From contig CM045729.1 in NCBI GenBank assembly GCA_024760905.1, forward strand, positions 58,840,580 to 58,904,579: a stretch of DNA of 64,000 nucleotides. The letters are read 5' to 3'. Positions 1 through 11,395 of this stretch are shown in pieces (position 1 is the stretch's first letter; every line of letters begins with the position of its first letter). Source of the stretch: Plotosus lineatus (lineage: Eukaryota; Chordata; Actinopteri; Siluriformes; Plotosidae). The notes under the pieces are model-generated. The model had not been told where the DNA came from. It searched no databases and saw only the letters and a list, made by a program, of their open reading frames with translations. The translations under genes were made by a program, and so were the position numbers.

Positions 1-302
1 ACAAACAAAAACAATTTGACTCTGAGAACTCCGCGACGTTGCCCTCTCGGCAGCACCATCTTGGACACGTCACTTCAAGACGTCACTCCAAGCTCAATGT
101 AAAAGGACATGAAGCGTAATAAAGTTTATCCTTTTGGTATCATTTGTTAAACATGCTACAGAACATAAAATCTCATGCACAAACATTAAGAATTAACTTA
201 GGTACTGTACTGGAATAATAATTGAAAAAGACTTTAAAACGAGTGCTTTACAACAGTATATGCTGTATAATGTTTATATATTTCATTACTAAATATCACA
301 GT

Positions 303-632
303 GGGGCAGTGGTGGTCTAGTGGTATAGGGCACTGGATCGCTGATCCAAAGGTTGGGGGTTCGAGTCCCACTCTCCACAAGGTTGTCACTGTCCCCCCAG
401 TGCAGCTAACTGGGTTATCAAAGGCCGGCCATGTCTCTCATGTCAAAGGCATGTAAAAGAACCATTGCTGACTTTCGACAAGAATAGGCTGCAAAGCCGT
501 CGGTAGGTTTCCGCCCTGCGATGGCCTGGCGAGCTGTCCAGGGTGTACTCTGCCCTCGCCTGAAGTTGGCTGGGATGGGCGCCAACCTCCCCGTGACCCT
601 AATTAGGATTAAGCGGTTACATAAAATGATGA
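303..632 (+). mobile_element. tRNA-derived SINE (family I, tail a)
   Basis: This is a full-length SINE. The tRNA-like head starts GGGGCAGTGGTGGTCTAGTGG (A box) and carries a perfect B-box core GGTTCGAGTCC near 358-368. It is followed by the common body (TGCAGCTAACTGGGTTATCA) and then tail a, which ends CCCTAATTAGGATTAAGCGG plus a short ATGATGA run. It shares this plan with the copies at 24875, 28416, 43634 and 50316. Non-coding; such elements are transcribed by RNA polymerase III and copied by a LINE reverse transcriptase. The target-site duplication is not clear here. Confidence 0.88.
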
Positions 633-639
633 ATATCAC

Positions 640-780
640 AGTACAAAATTGAAAAGTTTTTCTTAATCATTACTATATTTTACTGCATCAATACTGTATT
701 AATGAGTAAGACTGTCAGTAGAATGTGTTTAAGAAGCATATTTTAGCGCATGTAATAAATACATAGTATTTTACTGCCGG
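640..780. other. unique AT-rich spacer
   Basis: Nothing recognisable lies between the SINE and the pogo-like remnant. Confidence 0.5.
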
Positions 781-903
781 CTGCTCATTCGCGCATGTGA
801 CGTCATACATGGGGTTTTACTTCCGCGGACACAACTCACGGATTATCTCGATTCGCGGGAAGGCCCGGAACTGTATCCCCGCGAATGTCAATGGCCTACT
901 GTA
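781..903 (+). mobile_element. pogo-like MITE remnant
   Basis: A G+C-rich block with a repeated 'cgcggattcgcggg / ccccgcgaatg' character ends GGCCTACTGTA. This is the style of the terminal region of pogo/Tigger-type MITEs in fish, next to a TA. Only one end is visible and no transposase remains. Assignment rests on end style only. Confidence 0.35.
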
Positions 904-904
904 T

Positions 905-1226
905 CCCTGATCAAGCCCGTGGTGGAAAGTTCCCTCCAATATAAAGAGGAGCGGCGTGCTTCCCTCCAGCGTCAGAAGATTGATTCCTCCATGCAATTCC
1001 GTCTCCCCGTAATGTCTCTGACTCCTGGTTACCAGTTCCATGCTCGACCAGTTTCCCATGTTGATATATCCCAGTGATTTTGGTTTAGTGTTTTTCCCCT
1101 CTCTGCTACGATGAACATGATTTTTCTGTAGTCCAGTGCTTCCCCTTAGCTCAATAAAGTCCTTGTTTCATTATACCTGGTCTCCTGCATCTTTGGGTCC
1201 GACTGATATGCTCCCTGCGTCACAGA
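905..1226 (+). mobile_element. possible solo LTR (Gypsy-like)
   Basis: This non-coding stretch looks like an LTR. A TATAAA-like box lies near 940 (CAATATAAAGAGG). A polyadenylation signal lies near 1151 (CAATAAAGTCC) and is followed about 70 bp later by an end in GCGTCACA. The order promoter, poly(A) signal, then a terminal ...ACA is typical of fish Gypsy LTRs. No paired LTR, primer-binding site or gag-pol sequence is present, and the 5' edge and flanking duplication are not defined. It could be another repeat with a chance signal. Confidence 0.35.
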
Positions 1227-1229
1227 GTG

Positions 1230-2175
1230 TCTGTTAAAATAAAGCAACCACTAAAAATTATAATTTCCATTGGCAACCTTGCAAAAATCAGCAGAAGATG
1301 AAATAATTACTTTACCCATAAAACATGATAGTACATTTCTCTTACATCGAGATATATTCATTCCCCATTTTTTTGTTATTATATAATAGCATTGGAGTTC
1401 ATGTTCTTCCCATTCAAGTAAAACAGACCTGCTTTGAGCAAGCTTGCACTCATATCTTCATGCGTGAGTATCACATTACATCTGATTACAAAACACAACA
1501 ATATAATGCCTGCTCAACCAATGTAAGTGTTAGCTTCAATACAAACTAAAACAAAACAACTTTACTCCACCACATTTTCCCATCTACAGTTTATTATTAA
1601 TGCAATAAGTAGAATCATGGGACCAGGCAGAAAAGATACCTCTCATATGCTGTTGCTCTTTGCCCTGCAATTTAGTGCGCTTTTTCTTTGGGAATATATT
1701 TGGTGGAGATATTGAGATTAAAGACTGAGCTCCCTGATGGAAAGAGGCCAAGACCCTGCAGCTCTGAGTCAATAAACCTCTGATGATGAGTTTGTGTTTT
1801 TCATTTGACAGAGGTCATTCCCAAAGCACACCCAGAGTACAGGGTAATTATGCCCCAAAGATAGCATACTGTATCCCTTTTTATTATTACATGCTACAAT
1901 GTGCTGTTCCAAGCATGTGTCTGACATGTTCTATCAAAAGATATTAAAGATAACAAATGTTATTTGCAGTTATTGAATTAGTTTCATGCCAAACTATCTT
2001 TTATGTCACTTTGAATCTCTTTAGGTAGACAGTTTCTTCATCATTATACCCTGATTCTAAATACTAAGGACCAAATACATATTTTATAAACAAATGTGGG
2101 GAACATGCTTCTGTGATAGGAGTAGCATAATCCTGGGCTTAAGCTGCTGACTGTCCATGAAATTTTGTTTGCATA
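1230..2175. other. non-coding, no recognised feature
   Basis: AT-rich sequence without a recognisable gene or repeat. The small reading frames in it (up to 74 codons) have no familiar motif. Confidence 0.5.
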
Positions 2176-2177
2176 AA

Positions 2178-2305
<128 letters not shown>

Positions 2306-2440
2306 AGGACAGAGTACACCCTGGACAGCTCACCAGGCCACCACAGGACAGAAACATGCTGATTGCTATGCAGCCTACTCTTGTCAAAAGTCAGCCGGCA
2401 ATGGTTCTTTTCCATGCCTCACACCATAGACAGTCTCTTG
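2306..2440 (-). mobile_element. SINE family I fragment
   Basis: The reverse complement matches the middle of the family I SINE with tail a: the 'ctgtccagggtgtac' stretch, the 'gaaccattg(ct)gac' body and the 'tctatggtgtgaggcat' segment. Both the tRNA head and the terminal AGCGG tail are missing. Confidence 0.8.
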
Positions 2441-2714
2441 CGAGGGATCATCACGTTGCCACCATGCAAGAGCTTGCGTGTTTCAATGTATCCAAGGGTG
2501 TCATCAGGTAGATCAAATCATGCTGGGACAGTCGAAGACAAGAAGCCAGACTCAGCCAGCCTTCTCCTGGACCCACATTCCCATACCTATGAAGTTCAGA
2601 AGACAAAGATATCACACTGGCTCGGCCATCGCCCAGGATACAAAGGACCGTGTGTCAGATGTAGGAAGTCAAAATGGCACGAGAAGTCTGCAAGACTTCA
2701 ATTCCCAAACCAAC

Positions 2715-3420
2715 CTCACAATAGGTGCCAGCATTCACATACTCTCACTGAATGTCGAAGGAATCGCAATGGCCAAATGCAAATACTTAACCCATCTCCT
2801 TGTGAAGCATGACATTGACAGTGTCCTTCTACAAGAAACACACTTAGATCACAATGCCCCACCATCCAGATACAACATCAAAGGCTATGATGTAGTCAAT
2901 AGACAGAACCACAAACAGTATGGCATCATAACGTATGCCAGAGCAGCAGACCAAGTAACTGACCAAGGAGGCTTTACAGAAACAAATGACACTCAAAGAA
3001 ACACCATCCAATTTGGCAATATTGAAATCACTGACATCTACAAACCCCCAAACATCAAGTGGAGCGTCCCAGCAAAGGATGTACTGAACCATCCATCCAT
3101 CATAGTAGGAGACTTTAATAGCCACCACTCTGACTGGGGATAAAACAAAAATGACTACTTTGGAACTGAGGTCTCCAAATGGGCAAACCAAAATGGCTCA
3201 TCACTTGTCTACAATTCCAAAGAAAGAGGAATTCTGAGATCAGCTCACTGGAATAAAGAATACTCCCCAGATCTAGTATTCATCACAAAAGACAAAAGGA
3301 AACACACTCCCTGTTACCAGAGAAGTCTTAAAGGACCAGCATCGACCTATCCTCATAAGAACCGGAATGCAGATCTCAAATATCAATTCCTTGCCCTTGC
3401 CACGGTGGAACTTTTGAAAA
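2715..3420 (+). pseudogene. AP-type endonuclease domain of non-LTR element, broken
   Basis: An EN-type endonuclease would nick target DNA to prime reverse transcription. Visible motifs in order are 'SLNVEG' (metal-binding Asn region, near 2747), 'LLQETHLD' (catalytic Glu, near 2828) and 'GDFNSHHSDWG' (near 3108-3141). A TAA stop directly follows the last motif. Homologous coding then continues in the same frame ('NKNDYFGTEVSKWANQNGSS', 'NKEYSPDLVFITKD') and shifts frame near 3320, where a 'QHRPI' motif sits in place of the usual SDH-type box. More stops follow. Not functional. Confidence 0.75.
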
Positions 3421-3529
3421 ACAGATTGAAAAACCTTCTCTGAAGAAATTGGTACGACCTTCCCAAGGATTCCACCCAAGTCTGAAAACATAAGTCAATT
3501 TAACAAACTCCTACTAAAATCTGCAAAAA

Positions 3530-3774
3530 AAAAAAACATATACCTAGAGGCTGTCGCAAACAGTACATCTCTTGCTGGACAGGGTGCAGCAAAGAACTCT
3601 TTAAAGAATACAAAGAGACCAATGACGAAAGCTTGGCAGACAAACCTTTACACTCACTGCATGAAAATCACAAAGAAAGATGGATAGAAACAGTGGAGAA
3701 CCTTACCTACTCGAGTCGCCATGCCTGGAAAATCATTAAAACGCTGAACCCAGAATTCAATCACGCGAAGACAG
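3530..3774 (+). pseudogene. linker between endonuclease and RT, non-LTR element
   Basis: Coding-like sequence ('WTGCSKELFKEY', 'RWIETVENLTYSSRHAWKIIKTLNPE') corresponds to the linker upstream of the RT fingers in this element group. A poly(A) run at 3525-3536 and several frame changes break it. The homology stops abruptly at 3774, where the TIR-bounded insert begins. Confidence 0.55.
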
Positions 3775-4158
3775 CCCCATTTCAGTGGAGCACGGAATGC
3801 AATGATCATGGCGGAACGGCGTGGAACGCAATCTACGGAGGAGCTTCGGCATTTTTACACGGATAATGGGTCAAAATCCGATGAAAAATTGTACATCCGG
3901 AACACTTTCGGAATGTTCACAGCATGTGCGGAACAGACATGGAAAGACCACGGTACAATTTAGGAGTACATGCGGAAAAGCGCAAGGATGTTGTTCAAAA
4001 GCATGTTCACGCTTCTGTCTATTTTGGTCTGCCGGAAGTGGAGGAACACATATGGAATCATATTGAATAACACGGAAGATGACGGAATAATTGAGGAGCG
4101 TTTGCGGATGACAACGATTTTGCTTCCGCAAGTCTGCCCTGTTCCAGTGAAATGGGGG
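3775..4158. mobile_element. TIR-bounded non-autonomous insertion in the LINE
   Basis: About 384 bp interrupt the LINE coding sequence. The left end (CCCCATTTCAGTGGA) and the right end (TCCAGTGAAATGGGG) form an inverted repeat of about 15 bp with one mismatch. The interior is dotted with a CGGA/CGGAA motif, more than ten times on the plus strand, including one CCGGAAGT. A 68-codon frame inside has no familiar motif. I could not find a clean target-site duplication, so the superfamily (PIF/Harbinger-like or other) is open. Confidence 0.55.
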
Positions 4159-4189
4159 TATAAGGAAATCAAATAATGAGGACAACACA

Positions 4190-5578
4190 TCAAATCACCT
4201 CTTTGAAAAAGAATTGAAGAAAGAATACCACAAAATCTTGAAAAGTCACCCAAACAGGACCTCTTTTCTGACATTCCAATAACCATCAAAGAGCTAAAAG
4301 CCACAATAAAGAAGGTGAAAAATTGGAAAACTGCTGGTATAGACAATATTTACCCTGACATGATCACCCATCTTGGTCCAAAAGCAATTGACTGGCTGGC
4401 TAACACTGTGACAGATATCAAGGACAAAGGGACTTACCCAGAAATATGGAAACATGCGAAAATCATTATCATTCTGAAACCAGGCAAACCACCCATGACA
4501 CACTCCAGCTACCATCCCATATCCCTCGTATGCTGTCTATACAAGCTCCTTGAGAGAATTGTACTTGAAAGAATTTCTTGGTACATCAACCCGTGCATAC
4601 CTCTTCCGCAAGCAGGCTTCAGACCTCAAAGAGGAACATCTGAGCAAGTCCTGGCTCTCACCTCACACATTGAATCAGGCTTTGAAAAGGGCAAGAAGAC
4701 CAGTGCAGTCCTCATTGATCTATTAGCAGCTTATGATACCATCTGGACAGGAGGCCTCATGCTTAAACTAGCCAAAATGATTCCCTGCAAAAAAAACCCT
4801 GAAACTCATTTCCACCATGGTTGGCACCAGAACATTTCGTGTCATACTTGGAAGGACAAAACGTATTACAAGGAAAATCAAGAACAGAGTACCCCAAGGT
4901 TCAGTTATAGCACCATCTTTCTTCAATGTGTATATAAGTGACATGCCAAGCTGTGAATCTTTCAACCTTGGGTATGCAGATGATTGGGTTTTGGCCCATC
5001 AATCTAAAGACTGGAAAGAAATCAAAAAGGTACTCAGCAGTGACACCACAAAACTCAAGGACTACTTTGATAAATTGTACCTGAAAATGAATACCACCAA
5101 GTCAGTTTCAGCATTATTCCACCTGAACAACAAGGAAGCAAAGGAAGAACTCAACATAACAGTTGGTAACACCACACTACCCACAGACCACAACCCAAAA
5201 TATTTAAGCATCACATTGGACATGACACTGAGCTATCACAAACATCTTGAGGGGTGTGCAAACAAGATTGCAAAACGAAACTGCTTGATGAGAAAACTTG
5301 CAAACTCTTCCTGGGGAGCCTCACAACAAGTCCTGCAAACATCTGCCCTGGCCCACTGCCATAGTGTAGGAGAATACTGTGCCCCAGTGTGGATGAGAAG
5401 CACTCACGTAAAACTAACTAACGTCGAACTCAGAGAAACAAAGAGAATTGTGTCTCGATGTTTCAAGTCAACCCCATCACATTGGCTCCCAACCATGAGT
5501 GCCATTGCACCACCATTGCTGAGAAGACAAGAAGCAAACCAGAAAATGCATAAAAGGGTAGAGGAAACCACCAAACAG
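4190..5578 (+). pseudogene. reverse transcriptase of Jockey-group-like LINE, frameshifted
   Basis: The RT domain is nearly complete in two frames. The first part (about 4261-4790) has the 'KNWKTAGIDNI', 'SYHPISLVCCLYKLLERI', 'QAGFRPQRGTSEQ' and 'LIDLLAAYDTIW' blocks. A frame change occurs in the A-run near 4790-4798. The second part (to 5578) has 'VPQGSVIAPSFFNVYISD' and an intact YADD catalytic box at 4973-4984. It continues through 'SSWGASQQVLQTSALAHCHSVGEYCAPVW' to 'IAPPLLRRQEA'. The catalytic aspartates survive, but the frame break and the SINE at 5590 inactivate it. Confidence 0.85.
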
Positions 5579-5589
5579 ATTCCTTTGAA

Positions 5590-5882
5590 TCATCATCATC
5601 ATATCTTATCCCCGTGGGGTTGTGTAGGAATTGAAGATTAACTGGGACACGGGAACACTTGCTACTTGTCCCCAGAAACACGCTGACAGCTTTGCAGCCT
5701 ACTCTTTACGAAAGTCAGCAATGGTTCTTTTACATGCCTCTCACCATTGTCAGTGAGGGACATGGCCCACCTTTGATAACCCAGTTAGTTGCACTGGGGG
5801 GACAGTGACAACCCTGTGGGGACTTGAACCCCCAACCTTAGGATCAGCGATCCTGCGCTCTATCCACTAGACCACCAATGCA
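5590..5882 (-). mobile_element. SINE family I with variant tail c, nested in the LINE
   Basis: A full tRNA-like head (right end, reverse strand) and body are present. An 11-bp target duplication flanks it: ATTCCTTTGAA at 5579-5589 and ATTCCCTTGAA at 5883-5893, one mismatch. The 3' part (5590-5670 on the plus strand) differs from tails a and b. It reads GGGACAAGTAGCAAGTG... on the SINE strand and ends in (ATG)n. The insertion splits the RT-to-C-terminus coding of the host LINE, so it is younger than the LINE. Confidence 0.87.
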
Positions 5883-5893
5883 ATTCCCTTGAA

Positions 5894-6330
5894 AATCGTC
5901 ATGGAGAGTGTGCCAACAACCTCAAGGCTGAAATCCAGGCATCCATTCCACAAATCAAAAGTTGAAGACTTTACTGATTTTACTGATTTTACTGAACCTT
6001 AGTGAAGAGTGGAAAACAATGTATAACTAGGACACTCCCAAGGGAGGCAACATCATACTTGACCCTACAGAAAAGGTGCCAGGTTTTGAGAGTTGCAACC
6101 GGAAACAATGGGTCATCTCCAACCATCTTCTGACCAAACACGGCAAGACTGCTGCAAACATGCACCGCTGGAAACTGAAAGACTCTGATGTCTGTCGAAG
6201 CTGTCAAGGAGGCCCAGAAACTACAGACCACATTGTACTCCATTGTCCACTGACAAGCCTTGCTGGTGGCTATGAGACAATGCTAAGCGCTGAGGATGAC
6301 TGGGTGAATGCTCATAGGATGGAGGTGTAG
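5894..6330 (+). pseudogene. C-terminal Cys/His region of the LINE
   Basis: Coding resumes after the SINE. Residues 'GFESCNRKQWVISNHLLTKHGK' and 'LKDSDVCRSCQGGPETTDHIVLHCPL' (about 6076-6255) form the Cys..Cys..His..Cys arrangement that ends RT proteins of this group. The frame stays open to a stop at 6328-6330. A short (ACT)n run follows, probably the 3' end. Confidence 0.7.
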
Positions 6331-6356
6331 CCATACACTACTACTACTGCTACTAC

Positions 6357-6414
6357 TACCACAGACAGTGAGAGACATGGCCATGCTTCGATAACCCAGT
6401 TAGCAGCACTGGAG

Positions 6415-6416
<2 letters not shown>
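6357..6416 (-). mobile_element. SINE family I fragment
   Basis: About 60 bp match the reverse complement of the SINE body: 'cagtgagagacatggcc' and 'ataacccagttagc'. A (TTA)n tract follows. Confidence 0.75.
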
Positions 6417-6454
<38 letters not shown>

Positions 6455-6470
6455 CATTATTATTATTATG
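6417..6470. repeat. (TTA)n microsatellite
   Basis: Trinucleotide array with one TCA interruption, directly after a SINE fragment. Confidence 0.95.
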
Positions 6471-6479
6471 CGTTTTACC

Positions 6480-6885
6480 TATTTTTTTACATAATTTACA
6501 CGCATCCAATTCCCATCTATCAGGTATTGCCTTCCCTATCACACGGCAACCAGATCACATGACCACGACCACACAACCGACCAGGGACAAGCCCCCTCAT
6601 GCACTGCTAGTGACTGGCCTCTTCAATCTGCAGCACTTTTGCATTTTAGGGATGGCCTAACACACTTGGAGGGAAAGTGCTGTCTGCCCCCACATATGAA
6701 TTAGCTCACAGATGCCCATGATTGGCTGGCGATCGCTGTGGGTGACAAGGAAGTGAACTCTGCTAATTATCTCCCATGGACTACTAGCTAGAGACAACTG
6801 TGGCATGAACCCGGATTTGAACTTGAAAGCTCTGGGTTAATCATTGCACACCTTGTCAATTCGCCACTCGGGAGTCCTGCACAAA
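6480..6885. repeat. possible old interspersed repeat
   Basis: This G+C-richer block ends 'cgccactcgggagtcctgc' and contains 'tgaacccggatttgaacttg'. It has the feel of an interspersed repeat with a tRNA-like element, but no second copy lies in this window. Classification not possible from sequence alone. Confidence 0.3.
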
Positions 6886-6899
6886 AGTATTTTAATAGA

Positions 6900-8190
6900 C
6901 TTTTACATTATACTGCATTCATGAATCCACACTACTGATGAAATTCAGATTCAAAGCTTACATAAGTTCTCTTTAAAAATCATAACTTCAGATCAAAGTA
7001 AGCATGGTACAGTATTTACTGTTACGAAATATGCACATTTGCATCACTATTGCATTTTATGAATACACTTTCCATCTGTATAAAATTGGCTGCAAATTCC
7101 TAAATAGCTTATGCACTTTTTGTCGTTTTTTGTTCAACCTTTTAATTAAGTATGAAATGCTTCACTTTAATCACACAGTGATTGCTTAATTTCATTGTTT
7201 GCTTTGGTATCCAAAACAAATTAGCAAAAATTGTGATGCAGTCTAAATACTTATGGAACTCATGTCAGAGCCCTAAATATTAAATAATTACTATTTAGGA
7301 TGCTAAATCTAAAGGTGAAACTGAAGATGCTGATGAGCATCCCCATTGGGAGGTTCTGAGAAGTTATTCATGTCAGAACAACCTCAGATCTATACACATT
7401 TTGTGAGTGTGGGAAGAGGCAAATCAAAATCATGCTTATTATTATTATTTTTTAGTTTTACCTAGGTCTTTATGGAAAACAAATAACCAATCAAACAAAA
7501 CAAACAAACAAACAAACAAACAAACAAACAAAAAAATCTTAATTATAAAGGTATCAGACTCAAACAAAAGTTGCAGTAAGTAATATTATCTTGCAAAACA
7601 TTGTTCTGTTCACTGAATTAAGTTAAGCGCACATGTCGGTGATCTAGCTGCAAAATAGGGCAAAATAATGCAACTTGTTTTTTTTTTTTTTTTTTTTTTT
7701 GGATTGGTTTTGGGTTTGGTTGTCCGAAAAAAATGTGAAAACCCAAACATTTGACATTGCGTTGGTTGTGTCATGTATTGTATTGAACCTGCCCTTAAAA
7801 TATAAATGAAACAATCCAAGTTAATACCTTTTGCAATTTTTTCTCTGTATATTTTACATGTAACCTCCATTTGATTGTCTTCTGTATTCTGGTGACTAAT
7901 TTCATGCTTCCAACATCACACTGGAGCAGCCAGCAACAGAAAAAAAAAAAAAAAACAGCATGCAAAGCTCCTACAGCATACACCATAGGCCCGACTTTCA
8001 CGATATCCAATCAATGTTCAGAATGATTGCGACTGCACACCTTAAACTCCCATGAATCTCTGAACCATAAAAATCACCTTGTGTCAGCATGGGATTTTCT
8101 AACTTTGTCATAAATCATAATACAAAAGTGGACACAATCAATCAGCATTATTATTTGCCTGTGTTGTGTGGGGGAAAAAATGGATATTTT
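6900..8190. other. non-coding, simple-repeat patches only
   Basis: A (CAAA)n run lies at 7495-7531, poly(T) at 7678-7700 and poly(A) at 7939-7956. No gene seen. Confidence 0.5.
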
Positions 8191-8194
8191 GAAT

Positions 8195-8345
8195 GCAGTG
8201 ATTATGCCATGTCTAGTGATGGAGACCTCCTGAGGCTAATGGAGTGCCTCATTAATATTTAGTGACACTGTCAGCGTATAAGGCCCTAAGGAGAGTGTGA
8301 CATGGTAACAGATCTGTGGAGAGTGCCAACATTCTGATTCCAACC
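8195..8345. promoter_or_regulatory. candidate conserved non-coding block
   Basis: A low-repeat, compositionally mixed stretch contains 'gaggctaatggagtgcctc', a homeodomain-like ATTAATATT and 'gacactgtcagcg'. It differs in texture from the surrounding AT-rich DNA. This is an impression only. Confidence 0.2.
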
Positions 8346-9004
8346 CTATATCATTCAGCAAGAATTAAAACAGTTTTATGTATTTATTATTAATTGCAGG
8401 AACAATTTAAAGACCAGGCAGGAGTTGAAGGATAAGAAGATTACCGGATGTACTGACAAGTTAAAGCATGAAATGACTGACTGTCAAGCGAGTATATAAG
8501 AAAAGCATGAAAAAGAGACTGTAGATGGATGTACTTGTGTTTGTCACTTAGACAGGACTGGTGAGTGTGAAAGAATCGCTCACTGTTGGTTTTGGACATG
8601 AGAGGATGACAAATAGCGTAGTGGTTCTGATGCAGGCAAAATGACACTATCAGCCTCGGTATAAGACACCAACTGTATTTCTACTGAGCTGACAGCTTAA
8701 GTCAATCTATCCCCACTGTGTTTGGGAAAGTGCTTTTCAACAGTTGCACCATATAGAGGATTTGCTGATAAAAGCAAAAGGATAGAAGCTTCAAGCATGA
8801 ACAGTTTTACATAAACATCAGCAAAGTGGTTTTCAGAGACATTTCAGATAGTTCAGATGAAGGAGGACTTTTTAATATCTCTATTTGATGAGATGTAGGC
8901 CAGTTAGCACAAATAAGACCAAGATGGAGGTATTTAAAGGCAAAGCTTGGCCATAATTATTAAGGTCCTTATCCTTCCAGTATTTGAAACCATATGGGAC
9001 ACTA
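8345..9004. other. non-coding, nothing recognised
   Basis: No gene, repeat or RNA recognised. Short open frames have no familiar motif. Confidence 0.45.
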
Positions 9005-9212
9005 AGACATTTACAGCATTTGGGTGACACCCTTATCCAGAGTGACATACATTCCTCATGTTTTTTAATACAATTTGAGCAATTAAGGGTTAATGGCCTT
9101 GCTTGCTCAAGGATTCAACAGTGGCAACTTGGTCTTACTGGGGCTTGAACCACCAACCTTCAGATCAGTAAACTCAGTATCCCAGAGCCTTAACTACCAC
9201 TGCCTCCAGTCC
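9005..9212 (+). mobile_element. teleost interspersed repeat with tRNA-like part
   Basis: It begins 'acatttacagcatttggg' and 'cacccttatccagagtgac', a start seen very often in teleost genomes. It continues to 'ggggcttgaaccaccaacct', which reads like a reverse tRNA B-box region. A second, short copy of the first 45 bp lies at 41216-41262. Function unknown; probably an old non-autonomous element. Confidence 0.6.
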
Positions 9213-10520
9213 AGGAAACTGTTCTGTGCAAGTTTTTTTAAATTTGTTTATGTCTCAGTAATTTATTGATTTATTTTATTCATAATGTGGACATATTTCA
9301 TCATAAGCTAATAAGACAACTGCAGAAATGTATTTGTAATTTACCTGTTTTCTTTTATTTGTTCTGTTGGACACCAAAAGGCTGTTTTCAACTTGGCATC
9401 ACTCATGATGTCTTCCCAGTTAATTAAAGCAGCATGACTCTGACAGCAGTGACAGAAAATAACTACCATCGACAGAGCATCCCTTATTTCCTGAGTAAAG
9501 TCATTTGAATATGAATCAAATGTGACACGAAAATAAGCATTACCTATAATAAAACTTTCTTTAGAAATCTGTTTACATGTGGCATAGATGGTACGCACTT
9601 CATACAGTAATAATTATAGCTTTCAGTACCGAATGCATCTCCTGAGTAAAATGAGAGCAAACAAATATTGCACTGGAGCAAAATCTATGTTTTTTAAAAT
9701 ATGCAGATACACTTAGTTGACTGTCTTTCTGTCTGGTCTGTGTGGTCAGTACCATTATTATCTGCTGTGCTCAAAGCCATTCAATTCAAGCAAGACATTC
9801 TTCCCTGCATGCACACCTGCTCAGGCTTCAGTATAAAGTGGCAAGATACATTCCATCTCCCAGGCACTGAGTGGGAGCTGATAAGGCCTATTTCCAAGTC
9901 CAATCTGCAGCTTTGCCAGCGTTCAGGCCTGTCATTGTCCTCTAGAAGAGTTGGATTCAGCATGTTCATATCTTCTTTATTCAGGTAGGTCAGCCTATGT
10001 CGAGTCAATTCTGGTCTGATAATAAATTCACACAGACTCAGAGAGTTTGATTCAATTTCACCATAATGAAATCTTAACCCCTCAGCATCACAGTTAGTTC
10101 CTACAGGAGATGAACTTTGTAATCGATTTTCTTGTCTCTATTTGTGATAATTTTTTATTACTATGACTTTTATTCTCACTTCCTAAATTCAGTATGCTTT
10201 CAAAATACAAACAGGTAAAATTGATAAATAGATTGTGTGTTTGTAACTTATGCACATTTACATTACATTTCAAGGTCATTAGAATCTTATTTTTGTGCAC
10301 CGTGCCTATCAGTCAATGTATTTTACTTTTGAGTTTTGGGTTACAAGTACATTTCCTTTAAGAGGGGCTACAGAAAGAGATATCTCAGTAGCACTTCTTC
10401 CTGACTGATGCTTCAGGTGAAGGTAGTGTATGGAGATAGTAAAGGGTGGTTGGAAACACGGGTTGGAGTGAAGGACAAGTCTCTTCTCACTAGAATAAGC
10501 ATTCACTTATTCTGGCCTGT
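9213..10520. other. non-coding, nothing recognised
   Basis: Frames up to 95 codons occur on both strands but show no domain signature or exon-like context. Confidence 0.45.
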
Positions 10521-10552
10521 GTGCTAGAATGTCTCTGGGGACAGAGGACAGA

Positions 10553-10716
<164 letters not shown>

Positions 10717-11226
10717 AGTAAGATGAGCTGGAATAGAGCTAACTACTTACAGGTGCAAAGCCTGTGCCCTCAGAAATTCCCTATACACACACCACACTCA
10801 CTCAACTCACTACACACTCCACTGTGTGTGTGTGTGTATGTGAACGCCGTGACTATGCCATTCTAAATTTAGACAGTTAGGTTTTATTCATGTTTGGACA
10901 GTTTGATGTTGTGCAAATTCTTTCAGAAATTAAATAATGATTAGATAATTTTAGGCATTGTCATTACCATACATAAAAGAATTAATACACTTTGTCATTT
11001 ATAAACATCAGTAAAGCTATGGAGACAACAGTGACAGATTACTTTAATCACCATAAAGATGCCAAAACCTGAGCGCAGTAAGTGAGCATGGGAAAAGGGA
11101 CAGACAATGTGATGCAATATGTCTCCTTTGTTTTGTCATTATGTTGAACATGACACAACTAGGTTACAAGAACCCACTGAATGATTTGTCACTGCAAAAC
11201 ATGCACCTGCAATACCCCACCAAAAA

Positions 11227-11257
<31 letters not shown>

Positions 11258-11395
11258 TAAAAAAGCATGTGAGTGTAAGCTACTCACTTTACTACAGTTC
11301 TTTGACCATAGCTCCAACTTTGCTTTTTGTTATTTTATGAAGGATTATAAGTGTGGCTGAATGAGGAAAAACATGTTCTATAGATGGCGAGAATT
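10717..11395. other. non-coding with (AAAAT)n
   Basis: An (AAAAT)n run lies at about 11224-11263. No gene seen. Confidence 0.5.

Larger units (their letters stand above)
2560..6330 (+). mobile_element. decayed non-LTR retrotransposon (Jockey-group-like)
   Basis: An apurinic-type endonuclease, a reverse transcriptase and a C-terminal Cys/His region occur in order on the plus strand. They are broken by stops, frameshifts and two insertions (3775-4158 and 5590-5882). The C-terminal part carries an 'IAPPLLRR' motif. From memory, this is typical of a Jockey-group lineage well represented in arthropods and cnidarians. It is clearly different from the Rex3 and RTE elements elsewhere in the window. 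The ends are approximate: the 5' edge lies somewhere in 2440-2720, and the 3' edge is near a (CTA)n run at 6336. Confidence 0.75.

Noticed and set aside
303..380. tRNA gene at the SINE heads
   Set aside because: A and B boxes are present, but the cloverleaf is incomplete and every copy is joined to the same SINE body, so these are SINE promoters.
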